From Muribaculaceae bacterium (lineage in GTDB: Bacteria; Bacteroidota; Bacteroidia; Bacteroidales; Muribaculaceae), in contig JAFLTS010000002.1 of assembly GCA_022509185.1 (NCBI GenBank), positions 62,001 through 126,000 on the forward strand: DNA of 64,000 nucleotides, read 5' to 3'. The notes under the pieces are model-generated. The model saw only the letters and a program-made list of their open reading frames with translations, was not told where the DNA came from and made no database searches. A program made the position numbers and the translations under genes. This document shows, in pieces, positions 1-8,423 of this stretch (positions are counted from its first letter, which is position 1; every line of letters begins with the position of its first letter).

Positions 1-57
1 GATTCCGGCCATACCTAACAAAATGGCAAACAAAGCTGTAAAGTAAAGTTTTCTCAT
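1..57 (-). CDS. N-terminal fragment of a secreted protein (cut by window edge)
   Basis: Only the first 19 codons are present. They read MRKLYFTALFAILLGMAGI, which has the basic start and hydrophobic core of a signal peptide. The ATG lies at 55-57 on the minus strand. The rest of the gene lies before the window, so no function can be given. It is downstream of the Smr gene on the same strand but separated by 92 bases that hold a hairpin. Confidence 0.5.
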   Translation of the reverse strand, partial: MRKLYFTALFAILLGMAGI

Positions 58-96
58 GTTATATATATTAGGTTAATTTATAGGTAAATTTAATAA

Positions 97-127
97 TTGT
101 CGCCTATTTTACAAAAATAGACGACAA
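97..127 (-). terminator. Hairpin between Smr gene and the edge gene
   Basis: Two 14-base arms (97-110 and 114-127) are complementary apart from one mismatch, with a 3-base loop. It lies 23 bases past the Smr stop codon. The minus-strand sequence after it is AT-rich but has no long T run, so it is a likely but not certain terminator. The right arm also contains a TATTTTTG box (112-119, minus) that could serve as the promoter -7 element of the edge gene. Confidence 0.4.
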
Positions 128-149
128 TAAATAATCTCATAATTCCTGC

Positions 150-1292
150 TTAATGGATAGTGACTAAAGTGGCACCGAAACCATATTCTCTGAAAGAAGC
201 ATCCTGCAATTCCGCTTTCGGGTACTCTTTTTTAAGCAGATCAAGCACTGCTTTCCTTAATACTCCTTCACCTTTACCATGAATAAAAACAATTTTCTGG
301 CCTATTCTTCGGGAATGTGCTTTCATTGTTTTCCTCACTTCTTCTAGCTGAAGTTCCAGCATATCTTTAGGTTCCATGCCTACCAATGAATCAGTAAGCT
401 CCCCTATGTGCAAATCCACCTCAATCAAAGGAAGCTTTTTATGTGGATTGGCTTCATCGGGACTATTCTTTTTATCTGTTAAGTTAGTGGTGTATTTCTT
501 TGAAAGCTCCTTCACCATTTTCCGGTCGGCCAAACCCTTCATGCTTTCCTCAATTTGGATAGCACTTGTTTCCGGAGTTTCAAGAGATTCTCCCTTGCTC
601 ACCATAGGAAATTCCAACACAGGATTATCAAAATAACGGCTCTCACGGAAACAATGCAGTTTATGAAACTTTGTGAGATCAAGCTTTCTGTTAACATTCA
701 AAGGAGGTAACAGGGAAAATGCCTTTTCTTTCTTATATAGCATTCCCTGTAATCCCACTCTGCCGTAATCGGGGAGATCCTCATGAGTCAGAACCACTAA
801 ATCCATCAATTCATTTGGGTTGACAGTTCCTGAAAATACTACCTCCCACCCTCGGTCTTCTCTTGAACGTCTTAAAAACACAAAATCCAGGAAATAGTTG
901 GAATCATTAACGAGAACACCTGTGAAACGGGTAGAACTGAGTCGTTTTATATTTTCCGGTTCAAATGCAAGCAAAATAGTAGGACTGTCACCGTGAGAGG
1001 TTTCTTCAATTTTAAACTCTTCCTCTTCTTTAACTACTTCTTTAACCGGTGATTCAGATTTTGGTTCTTCTATTTTTCTTCCGGCATCGAAAGCCTTCTG
1101 GTCAAACATAATCTTGCTTCCTTTTATGGCTGTTTCATGACCGGCAGGAAGCACTACAACTACATCTTTTAGAAGTATCGGGGATTCAAATCCGTCTTCA
1201 TCCTCCACGTAGGCTGTCTTTCCTTCTATTCTTTTTATAACACCTCCACCGGTAGCATTAAGGAACCTTACTCTATCTCCAGCTTTTGCCAT
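150..1292 (-). CDS. DUF2027/Smr domain protein
   Basis: A 380-residue protein. The N-terminal part (about 1-60) starts MAKAGDRVRFLN and looks like the DUF2027 beta-rich region usual in Bacteroidetes Smr proteins. A charged linker follows at about 75-105. The C-terminal 85 residues form an Smr domain, with the VDLHIG motif and the FIHGKGEGVLR motif. Smr domains are nucleic-acid binding or nicking modules known from the MutS2 C-terminus; here there is no MutS part. It is the last gene of a sufB-phoH-Smr run, 43 bases after phoH. The family call is firm; the biological role is not known. Confidence 0.85.
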   Translation of the reverse strand: MAKAGDRVRFLNATGGGVIKRIEGKTAYVEDEDGFESPILLKDVVVVLPAGHETAIKGSKIMFDQKAFDAGRKIEEPKSESPVKEVVKEEEEFKIEETSHGDSPTILLAFEPENIKRLSSTRFTGVLVNDSNYFLDFVFLRRSREDRGWEVVFSGTVNPNELMDLVVLTHEDLPDYGRVGLQGMLYKKEKAFSLLPPLNVNRKLDLTKFHKLHCFRESRYFDNPVLEFPMVSKGESLETPETSAIQIEESMKGLADRKMVKELSKKYTTNLTDKKNSPDEANPHKKLPLIEVDLHIGELTDSLVGMEPKDMLELQLEEVRKTMKAHSRRIGQKIVFIHGKGEGVLRKAVLDLLKKEYPKAELQDASFREYGFGATLVTIH

Positions 1293-1335
1293 TTTATCTA
1301 TATCTTCTCTTTTAATCTTTATGATGTTCTTTTAA

Positions 1336-2298
1336 TTATTCTTCACCGGAATCATCAGTTACTTCTTTTTCTCTACGTTCATAGGCATCAACAATCCTTT
1401 GCACGAGAGGATGACGAACGATATCTTTCTTTCCATATTCAATTACACCTATACCCTCTACATCCTTAAGAATACGCATTGCCTGTAGTAATCCGCTTTG
1501 CGTGGTCTTCGGTAAGTCTACCTGAGTAAGGTCGCCTGTTACAATCATACGGCTGTTCATGCCCATACGGGTAAGAAACATTTTCATTTGATGACGTGTG
1601 GTGTTCTGGGCCTCATCAAGTATTATCACTGCATCATTCAAGGTGCGCCCACGCATAAAAGCAAGGGGTGCTATCTGTATTACATCACTTTCCATGTACT
1701 CCTTTAACTTCAGATTAGGAATCATATCTTCCAATGCATCATACAGAGGCCTTAAATAGGGGTCAATCTTATCTTTCATATCACCGGGCAGAAATCCGAG
1801 TTTTTCTCCTGCTTCCACTGCTGGCCGGGAAAGGATTATTCGCTTACAAGCTTTGTTTTTCAAAGCTGCTACAGCTAATGCAATTGCTATATAAGTCTTT
1901 CCGGTGCCAGCGGGTCCCAATGCAAAAGTAAGACCGTTTTGTGAGAAACTTCTCACCATCTTTGCTTGATTGCCATTTCTGGGACTTATAGGTTTTCCAT
2001 TCTGACCGAATATTATCACACCTTCGGCATTCACGGGCTTCGGAGGCTCTCCCTTTATCACGTCGATAATTACATCTTCCGGAAGCTTGTTGTATTGAGA
2101 GGCATATCTTTCTAATTCCTTTATTTTCTTTTCGAATTCCAGGGTTTCAGAATCCTCTCCTATCACTTTTAGCACGTTGCCACGGGCTGCCATCCTTAAT
2201 TTCGGAAAGAGATTTCTTATAAGGTTTACATTATTGTTGTTTACCCCATAAAATATCTGGGGATCTACTGCATCTATTATAACTGTTCTTTCGTTCAT
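1336..2298 (-). CDS. PhoH family ATPase
   Basis: A 320-residue cytoplasmic ATPase of the PhoH (PhoH-like/YbeZ) family. Visible features are a Walker A motif GPAGTGKT at about residue 130, a Walker B/DEAQ-type motif [11 protein letters not shown] at about 225, and a conserved [17 protein letters not shown] stretch. The N-terminal 100 residues have the KH-like region seen in YbeZ-type members. YbeZ proteins are linked to ribosome and rRNA maturation together with YbeY; that role is family knowledge, not shown here. The ATG overlaps the sufB stop codon by four bases, indicating translational coupling. Confidence 0.9.
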   Translation of the reverse strand: MNERTVIIDAVDPQIFYGVNNNNVNLIRNLFPKLRMAARGNVLKVIGEDSETLEFEKKIKELERYASQYNKLPEDVIIDVIKGEPPKPVNAEGVIIFGQNGKPISPRNGNQAKMVRSFSQNGLTFALGPAGTGKTYIAIALAVAALKNKACKRIILSRPAVEAGEKLGFLPGDMKDKIDPYLRPLYDALEDMIPNLKLKEYMESDVIQIAPLAFMRGRTLNDAVIILDEAQNTTRHQMKMFLTRMGMNSRMIVTGDLTQVDLPKTTQSGLLQAMRILKDVEGIGVIEYGKKDIVRHPLVQRIVDAYERREKEVTDDSGEE

Positions 2299-3743
2299 CC
2301 TACTGATCCTTCTAATGTTATCTGAAGAAGCTTCTGTGCCTCTACAGCAAATTCCATTGGAAGTTTGTTCATCACTTCCTTAGCATAACCGTTCACTATC
2401 AGAGCAACCGCCTCTTCAGTCGGTATACCCCTCTGACGACAATAAAACAGCTGAGCCTCGTTAATCTTGGATGTGGTGGCTTCATGTTCCACAGTGCTTG
2501 CTGAATTTCTCACATCAATATAGGGGAAAGTATGCGCTCCACATTCATTTCCCATTAATAACGAATCACATTGCGTATAATTGCGACAACCTGTGGCTTT
2601 TTCATCCACTCTTACCAAACCTCTGTATGAATTCTGGCTTTTACCTGCCGAAATTCCCTTACTTACGATTGTACTCCGGCTATTTTTACCTACATGTATC
2701 ATTTTAGTACCGGTATCAGCCTGTTGTCTGTTATTAGTGACTGCTACAGAATAAAATTCTCCCACACTCTCCTCTCCTTTCAGAATACATGAGGGATATT
2801 TCCACGTGATGGCCGACCCGGTTTCCACCTGGGTCCAGGATATTTTAGATTTATATCCACGGCATATACCTCTCTTTGTTACAAAATTGTATATTCCACC
2901 GTTACCTTCCTTATCACCGGCATACCAATTTTGCACAGTGCTATATTTCACTTCAGCCCTCTCCTCACAAATTATCTCTACAATTGCAGCGTGTAGCTGG
3001 TTTTCATCCCGCATCGGTGCAGTGCAACCCTCAAGATAACTCACATAGGCATCATCATCAGCCACTATCAATGTACGTTCAAACTGACCCGTCCCGGCTG
3101 CGTTGATGCGGAAATAAGTACTCAATTCCATGGGACATCTCACTCCCTTAGGGATATACACAAAAGAGCCGTCGGAAAACACTGCAGAATTTAATGCTGC
3201 GAAAAAATTATCACGATAACTCACCACCGTGCCTAAATATTTTTTCACCAGATCGGGATAGTCTTTCACCGCTTCTGAAAAAGAACAGAAAATCACTCCT
3301 AACTCTGCCAGTTTTTCCCGGTGAGTAGTCTTTACACTCACGGAATCCATAACGGCGTCAACGGCTACACCAGCCAATTGTTTTTGCTCTTCCAAAGAGA
3401 TTCCAAGCTTATTGAAAGTTTCCACCAGTTCAGGATCAACTTCATCCATGCTTTTCTTCAGTTCCTTTTTCTTCGGAGCAGCATAATAAGATATAGCCTG
3501 AAAATCTATATGTGGAATATTCAGATGTGCCCAATGAGACATTTTAAGAGTCAGCCAATAACGATACGCCTTAAGACGAAAGTCGAGTAGCCATTCCGGT
3601 TCTCCCTTCTTTTCAGATATAAATTTTATCACATCTTCATTTAACCCCGGAGCTACTATATCAGTGGCTATGTCACTTGTAAAACCATATTTATAATCAC
3701 TGCCCGTGGCATCTTTTATGAGGGTTTCGTTGGTTGAAGCCAT
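2295..3743 (-). CDS. sufB: Fe-S cluster assembly scaffold SufB
   Basis: A 482-residue protein matching SufB over its whole length. SufB is the scaffold of the SufBCD complex, on which Fe-S clusters are built in the cytoplasm. Diagnostic stretches are [51 protein letters not shown] and the C-terminal cluster region [17 protein letters not shown] with its conserved Cys. The start is the first ATG after an AT-rich leader. In most Bacteroidetes sufB is followed at once by sufC and sufD; here phoH overlaps its stop and neither partner is in the window. Confidence 0.95.
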   Translation of the reverse strand: MASTNETLIKDATGSDYKYGFTSDIATDIVAPGLNEDVIKFISEKKGEPEWLLDFRLKAYRYWLTLKMSHWAHLNIPHIDFQAISYYAAPKKKELKKSMDEVDPELVETFNKLGISLEEQKQLAGVAVDAVMDSVSVKTTHREKLAELGVIFCSFSEAVKDYPDLVKKYLGTVVSYRDNFFAALNSAVFSDGSFVYIPKGVRCPMELSTYFRINAAGTGQFERTLIVADDDAYVSYLEGCTAPMRDENQLHAAIVEIICEERAEVKYSTVQNWYAGDKEGNGGIYNFVTKRGICRGYKSKISWTQVETGSAITWKYPSCILKGEESVGEFYSVAVTNNRQQADTGTKMIHVGKNSRSTIVSKGISAGKSQNSYRGLVRVDEKATGCRNYTQCDSLLMGNECGAHTFPYIDVRNSASTVEHEATTSKINEAQLFYCRQRGIPTEEAVALIVNGYAKEVMNKLPMEFAVEAQKLLQITLEGSVG

Positions 3744-3797
3744 ATATTCTTCTATTTATTCTGTAATATAAACAAATAATTTCAGACTTATGTTTTA

Positions 3798-3829
3798 TTT
3801 GCAAGTTTAAACGTAATTTCGTAAATTTG
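3798..3829 (+). promoter_or_regulatory. Promoter of tRNA-Gln
   Basis: TTTG at 3798-3801, a 20-base spacer, and TAAATTTG at 3822-3829 match the Bacteroidetes housekeeping promoter (TTTG, then TAnnTTTG). The predicted start of transcription falls about 13-16 bases before the tRNA. Confidence 0.8.
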
Positions 3830-3848
3830 CACCACAAACCACAAAGAT

Positions 3849-3919
3849 TGGCTTATGGTGTAATGGTAGCACTACAGATTTTGGTTCTGCCTGTCCAAGT
3901 TCGAATCTTGGTAAGCCAA
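3849..3919 (+). tRNA. tRNA-Gln (TTG anticodon)
   Basis: The acceptor arms are TGGCTTA (3849-3855) and TAAGCCA (3912-3918), with discriminator A at 3919. The anticodon loop TTTTGGT puts TTG at 3881-3883, and a TTCGAAT T-loop follows. The length is 71 bases. The 3' CCA is not encoded. Confidence 0.95.
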
Positions 3920-3927
3920 CCTAAAGA

Positions 3928-3954
3928 CCTCATTCTAACGAATGGGGTTTTTTT
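3928..3954 (+). terminator. Terminator of tRNA-Gln
   Basis: An 8-bp stem (CCTCATTC with GAATGGGG, one G-T pair), a TAAC loop, and seven T residues directly after the stem form a standard intrinsic terminator nine bases after the tRNA. Confidence 0.85.
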
Positions 3955-4032
3955 ATTTCTCTCTTTGTGGAATCATAGAATCCCTTCACTTAATTTTAAA
4001 TTATTAAACCAAAAATCCGAGCTTGTAAAGGC

Positions 4033-4064
4033 AAAAAACCGGAGAAGTCAAGGCTCCTCCGGTT
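4033..4064 (-). terminator. Terminator of the SusCDEF operon
   Basis: On the minus strand an 11-bp stem starting AACCGGAGGAG (one G-T pair) closes a six-base loop and is followed by a run of T residues. It lies 25 bases past the susF-like stop codon. Confidence 0.85.
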
Positions 4065-4088
4065 TATCGGGTTGTTTAAATCTTTCTA

Positions 4089-5561
4089 TCAGTTAGCTGC
4101 CGTATAAGTGTATGTATAAGGCAGTTTGCTCAAATCTAGAGTGATAGTATATTTGCCTGCAGGCAACTCGATGTTAGCGCCGTTAAGTGCCAGTTCATCG
4201 GCCGGACCACCTAAGTTGACAGCCCACCAAGTATCACTGGAAGCTTTATCGTTATACATACGGAACTTCCAGCCATTGCCATTATCTTCCAGTGTAGCAG
4301 TCCAGATCAGATAATCTTCACTATCCATATATACCTGGCCTTCATCACCCCAGCCGTTAAAGTCGCCTATAATAGCTACGGTATTGATAAGCTGCATATT
4401 GAATGTCAAGGCATCCATATTTGTGGAAAGCCAGTAAAGACCCTCGGTTTCAACGCCAATATTATCACCATTGGCTACAAGAGCACCGGTTGAAATGCCA
4501 CCTTCTGCAGTCTCATTAACTGAACCACCCCAGTTGAGTGAACCATCCCAAGTAGGCATATTCACCAACTTAAATGAATCAAGCAGATATGCAAAACCGT
4601 TATATCTTACAAAGTCATCTGTAAAGAGCAACTGACAAGCATCGAAATTCCAATCGTTGGAATTACCCGGTGTATAGAGGTATTCAAAGTCTGCAATCTC
4701 ATGAACTGTATAAGAAAGTTCGGCAAGATTGATGGTAATTGTATACTTGTTACCTTCAGTTACTTGTCCGGCAGAACCACCGAGTTCGAGGACACCTTCC
4801 AATGCTTTTGCATCTTCAGGACCATAACATTTGGCTGTATCCAGTGTTCCTGATTCGTATACACTTAGAGGAACTACCAGCCAAGTGTTGCCCTGTGTAA
4901 ATTTGGCAGTAACAGTAAAGATAGCATCATCGTATACATTATATCCTGAATGGTCAAATTTAACGGCACTTGAAAGAGCTGTTCCGTTAGTTCCTAACAG
5001 GTAATAAGCATCTTCTACAACATAGCCGGGATCCACACCGGTTTCCGGGAAGAAATTACCTTGGAGATAATTCTGATTCTTAAGACCAAGCTTGAAAGTA
5101 CTTCCATTAACCGTTAAATACAAAGGCACTTCATAGTATACTGTGTATTGTCTCGGATCTTTGCCAAACATCATGCTTCTGGTGTAGAGGAAACTGCTGA
5201 GGGGAGCATAGGCAACGTTATCTTCCATCACCACATTGTCAATATTGAATTCCGGGCTGTCAACTCCTATACTCAGAATAAGACCACCTTTTAATTCACC
5301 TTCTTCACCAATTAAATCCGTGTTGGTAGAAACAGTATACAATTTTATCATATAATTGTCGGGATCTTCCACTTCTTCTGCAAGAGTTGTAAGATCAAGC
5401 CCTTCAACCAAAGCTTCTGCAGGAGTCACAGTGAAATCATCGAAAGTAATCTCCGGAAGCTGAGGATTTTCAATCGGTTTAGCATCGCTGTACTCGATCT
5501 CGTCGCAGCCCATTAAGGCTGCGCCGAGAAGCGGTAGTAAGTATAAATATCTTAGTTTCAT
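4089..5561 (-). CDS. SusF/SusE-family outer membrane glycan-binding lipoprotein
   Basis: A 490-residue surface lipoprotein: the signal peptide ends ALMGC, so Cys19 would be lipidated. It then has a SusE/F-type N-terminal Ig-like region and at least two or three C-terminal CBM-like repeats. The repeats are marked by GNSNDWNFDACQLL, GDFNGWGDEGQVYMD and an aromatic WTATLEDNGNGWKFRMYND segment, the pattern found in SusE and SusF starch-binding modules. It is the last gene of the susC-D-E-F run, 17 bases after the SusE-like gene. By analogy it binds polysaccharide at the cell surface. The substrate is unproven; alpha-glucan is the most likely guess from the SusE/F pairing. Confidence 0.82.
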   Translation of the reverse strand: MKLRYLYLLPLLGAALMGCDEIEYSDAKPIENPQLPEITFDDFTVTPAEALVEGLDLTTLAEEVEDPDNYMIKLYTVSTNTDLIGEEGELKGGLILSIGVDSPEFNIDNVVMEDNVAYAPLSSFLYTRSMMFGKDPRQYTVYYEVPLYLTVNGSTFKLGLKNQNYLQGNFFPETGVDPGYVVEDAYYLLGTNGTALSSAVKFDHSGYNVYDDAIFTVTAKFTQGNTWLVVPLSVYESGTLDTAKCYGPEDAKALEGVLELGGSAGQVTEGNKYTITINLAELSYTVHEIADFEYLYTPGNSNDWNFDACQLLFTDDFVRYNGFAYLLDSFKLVNMPTWDGSLNWGGSVNETAEGGISTGALVANGDNIGVETEGLYWLSTNMDALTFNMQLINTVAIIGDFNGWGDEGQVYMDSEDYLIWTATLEDNGNGWKFRMYNDKASSDTWWAVNLGGPADELALNGANIELPAGKYTITLDLSKLPYTYTYTAAN

Positions 5562-5578
5562 TAGCTCTTCTTTTTAAA

Positions 5579-6772
5579 TTATTGAACTGTTGCTGTCCAG
5601 GGATACTGCTCAAGATCAAGTGTGATAGATGAGCCGCCTACAAATAGGTTACCGCCATCAAACTCAAGATTGTCTAAAGAGCCACCAAGGTTGATATCCC
5701 ATGAATTGTTCATAGCAAACTTCCATCCTGCGTCTGTCACGCTGTAACTACCTGTCCAGGTGAAGAAATCATCATCCTGAGTCAAAGGATTACTATTCAC
5801 ATCCCAACCATTATAATCACCCGGAAGTGTAATAGCTGTTATAGGTGTGATTGTCATGCTTCCTACTTCCGCATTGTCATTGCCGTTTGTCATATCGGTC
5901 AATTCAACATAGAAATAATACAAGCCGGCGTCAAGACCTGAGAAATTGGTTTGGCTATTCTGGATGAGTTTACCTGTATAAGTACCTGTTGCTTTATCAA
6001 ATTCAAGTCCGTCTTCAGTAGCACCCCAGTTACCGGAACCTTCCCAGTCACCGTCTGTAACTTTGAAAGAACCGTCAACAACTGCGAATCCTTTGAACTT
6101 CATAGCAGAGCCATCCTCAGTGTCGCCAACATAAAGAACTTGAGGCAGGTGATTCCAACCATTTGCATCGCCGGGAACAGAAAGGAGAAGTTCGTTAGAA
6201 CCGAAGGCTGCATATCCTTCTACCTGAGCCAAAGTTATTACATTGGATTCAGTTGCTGTAGAAATAGCGGCCTGACCTGAACCTAAATAAGCACTTGCCT
6301 TTACGTAGAGGGGAGAAATAAGAGGAGCTCCGTCTTCTCCAAATGCTTCTACATAGGCATCCTCGTCATAAATACCCAACAATTCATTGATACCATTTGC
6401 TATATCTGACATCTGAGCCACCAAGACACCTGCAAGCTGGCTGTCGAGATTCAATTTATATGTGCCGGGCACCACATGTTCTTCCCCGGTATTGTCTACA
6501 ACCGGTTCGGTAACGATAGGTGTAAAATCAGGAGTCAAGGATATTTCCAAACCATAGGTAGGAACTACAGTGAGTCCGTAAGTTGGTTGGGAAACAGTGA
6601 AACTTACTGTACCTCCTAACGACAGCTCCAACATCTGATTGGCATATGGAGGCACATTCAGTTTGAATTCTACATCTTTTGTTGTGTCAATCTTCGGATC
6701 TTGGTCATCTTTACATGACACCATGCCTAACATGGCCAGAACCGGAAGACCTAATATTATTAATTTCTTCAT
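5579..6772 (-). CDS. SusE-like outer membrane glycan-binding lipoprotein
   Basis: A 397-residue lipoprotein with a lipobox MVSC (Cys20). The N-terminal half carries the SusE-type domain (FKLNVPPYANQMLELS and the following strands). Two C-terminal CBM-like repeats are visible, marked GDANGWNHLPQVLYV and GDYNGWDVNSNPLTQDDDF, each with the G-D-x-N-G-W signature. It would help the SusCD transporter capture glycan on the cell surface. It lies 30 bases after the SusD gene and 17 before the SusF-like gene, clearly within one operon. Confidence 0.82.
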   Translation of the reverse strand: MKKLIILGLPVLAMLGMVSCKDDQDPKIDTTKDVEFKLNVPPYANQMLELSLGGTVSFTVSQPTYGLTVVPTYGLEISLTPDFTPIVTEPVVDNTGEEHVVPGTYKLNLDSQLAGVLVAQMSDIANGINELLGIYDEDAYVEAFGEDGAPLISPLYVKASAYLGSGQAAISTATESNVITLAQVEGYAAFGSNELLLSVPGDANGWNHLPQVLYVGDTEDGSAMKFKGFAVVDGSFKVTDGDWEGSGNWGATEDGLEFDKATGTYTGKLIQNSQTNFSGLDAGLYYFYVELTDMTNGNDNAEVGSMTITPITAITLPGDYNGWDVNSNPLTQDDDFFTWTGSYSVTDAGWKFAMNNSWDINLGGSLDNLEFDGGNLFVGGSSITLDLEQYPWTATVQ

Positions 6773-6802
6773 ATTAGATTAGAAATTTCAAGATTAATTA
6801 AA

Positions 6803-8401
6803 TCAATAACCCGGGTTCTGCCCCAAAGTCGGGGTGAACTGTGTCGGGATAGGCATAAGATCACGATAGTTTTCGATTGCACCACCTTGTTGCACGCCTG
6901 CTTTCCATTCCCAGTTGTAAGCTGATCCTGTATATTTTCCAAAACGGATAAGGTCGCTTCTTCTATGTGATTCCCAATAGAGCTCACGATTTCTTTCATC
7001 AAGAAGATCCTGATCAGTATAGTTACTTACTGCACCGAGACCAGCACGGATTCTAACCTTGTTGTAATAGCTTAAACCGTCAACAGTAGCTCCATTCTTT
7101 CCACATTCTGCAAGCATAAGGTAGATGTCGGCAAGACGGAAAACGGGGGTATCTGCTGAGTTGAAGATATCCAACGCAAGATACTGGTGGTAAGCAGCAT
7201 AATTTTCATTTGACTCATCTGCGCATCCGTCAGGAAGAAGGTAATGGTCTTCCGGGGTATAAACGAACTTTATACATTGATAACCACAATCGCCTTCAGC
7301 ACCCCAGGTAGTAATGTCGTACAGATTCTTCTGGAAGAAATCTTCACCCCAGAAAAGAGCTCTTTGGTCGCCGCTCTCAAATCTGTCAACAGTTTCAGGA
7401 CGCATATGCGGGCCCTGCCAAGGAGCTGACACAAGACCGTAGGAGTTGTATGGAGACTCAGTACTGTAAGCACCACCACTCAGATAAGTTGTGCCACCAT
7501 AGGTTTGCATTGTAGTCTCATCTTGAGGAACTGACCATAAGATTTCTCCATATTCAGTACCATAAGTTGAAGAAGCCACATATTTTCTGTTTGTACCGCA
7601 GAAAAGATATTTGTAAGTGGGTGCAAGATTAGGTATTGTCTTGGTGATTTCAAGACAAGCGTTTGCACATTCCTGCCACATCGGGTTTCCTGTATATACT
7701 CCTGCATTGAGATAAAGCTTTGCAAGAAGAGCATAAGCAGCTTCACGGCTTATCCTTCCATATTCTTGCTGAGCAGCCGGAGCTACATGAGGAATGGCAT
7801 CCAGAAGGTCACCTACAACGGCTTCAAAAAGTTCGGTACGAGAATAAGTTGGAGGAGTTGTTCCTACAGGGCTATCTTCATCAGTCCAGGGACCTTTACC
7901 GAATATATCGATCATATGATAATATGAAAGATCACGGAGCACTCTTAATTCAGCTTTAAATGCATCCAATTCAGCATCTGAGAAAAATTCCCCTGCATCG
8001 CCAAGCTGACGGATAACAGTGTTGCAAAGAGCAATCTGGAAATTGATACGGGAATACATCTCATAAGTCCAGTGATTATCTGCACTTGGTTGAGCATACA
8101 CGAGTTCATCGATACCGGCATCATCCCAGTTACCTGCAATAACACATTCGTCGGTAGGAAGCTCCTGTTGGTTGAAAAGCTGGCGAGTATATACACCTGC
8201 ACCGCCGTCGCTCACCGAAATACCACCCTCCTGTACAAGTCCGCCATATGCACGCATAATAAGGCCTAAATATTGGTCCTTGGTGGTGAGGTCGGTTACA
8301 TCAGTTGGATTAGTGGGCTTTGTATCAAGATCGCCGACACAGGAGGTCAAGCTCACCATCAAGGCCGCACCACTTATTAATATATATTTCGAAATTTTCA
8401 T
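6803..8401 (-). CDS. SusD/RagB family nutrient-binding lipoprotein
   Basis: A 532-residue SusD homologue with lipobox SLTSC (Cys21). Typical features are the N-terminal DLDTKPTNPTDVTDL stretch, the TPR-type helices around ELRVLRDLSYYHMIDIFGKGPW, the FRLADIYLMLAECGKNG segment, and the C-terminal LYWESHRRSDLIRFGKY and NYRDLMPIP motifs. It forms the lid that closes over the SusC barrel to trap an oligosaccharide. The gene is 22 bases downstream of the SusC gene, so the two are co-transcribed. Confidence 0.95.
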   Translation of the reverse strand: MKISKYILISGAALMVSLTSCVGDLDTKPTNPTDVTDLTTKDQYLGLIMRAYGGLVQEGGISVSDGGAGVYTRQLFNQQELPTDECVIAGNWDDAGIDELVYAQPSADNHWTYEMYSRINFQIALCNTVIRQLGDAGEFFSDAELDAFKAELRVLRDLSYYHMIDIFGKGPWTDEDSPVGTTPPTYSRTELFEAVVGDLLDAIPHVAPAAQQEYGRISREAAYALLAKLYLNAGVYTGNPMWQECANACLEITKTIPNLAPTYKYLFCGTNRKYVASSTYGTEYGEILWSVPQDETTMQTYGGTTYLSGGAYSTESPYNSYGLVSAPWQGPHMRPETVDRFESGDQRALFWGEDFFQKNLYDITTWGAEGDCGYQCIKFVYTPEDHYLLPDGCADESNENYAAYHQYLALDIFNSADTPVFRLADIYLMLAECGKNGATVDGLSYYNKVRIRAGLGAVSNYTDQDLLDERNRELYWESHRRSDLIRFGKYTGSAYNWEWKAGVQQGGAIENYRDLMPIPTQFTPTLGQNPGY

Positions 8402-8423
8402 GTTGTGTGTTCTTTTATTAGAA

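Noticed and set aside
2785..2815. CACGTG core inside sufB as a possible parS site for ParB
   Set aside because: The flanks do not form the 16-base palindrome TGTTTCACGTGAAACA; other CACGTG-like cores (near 35527 and 56245) also fail.
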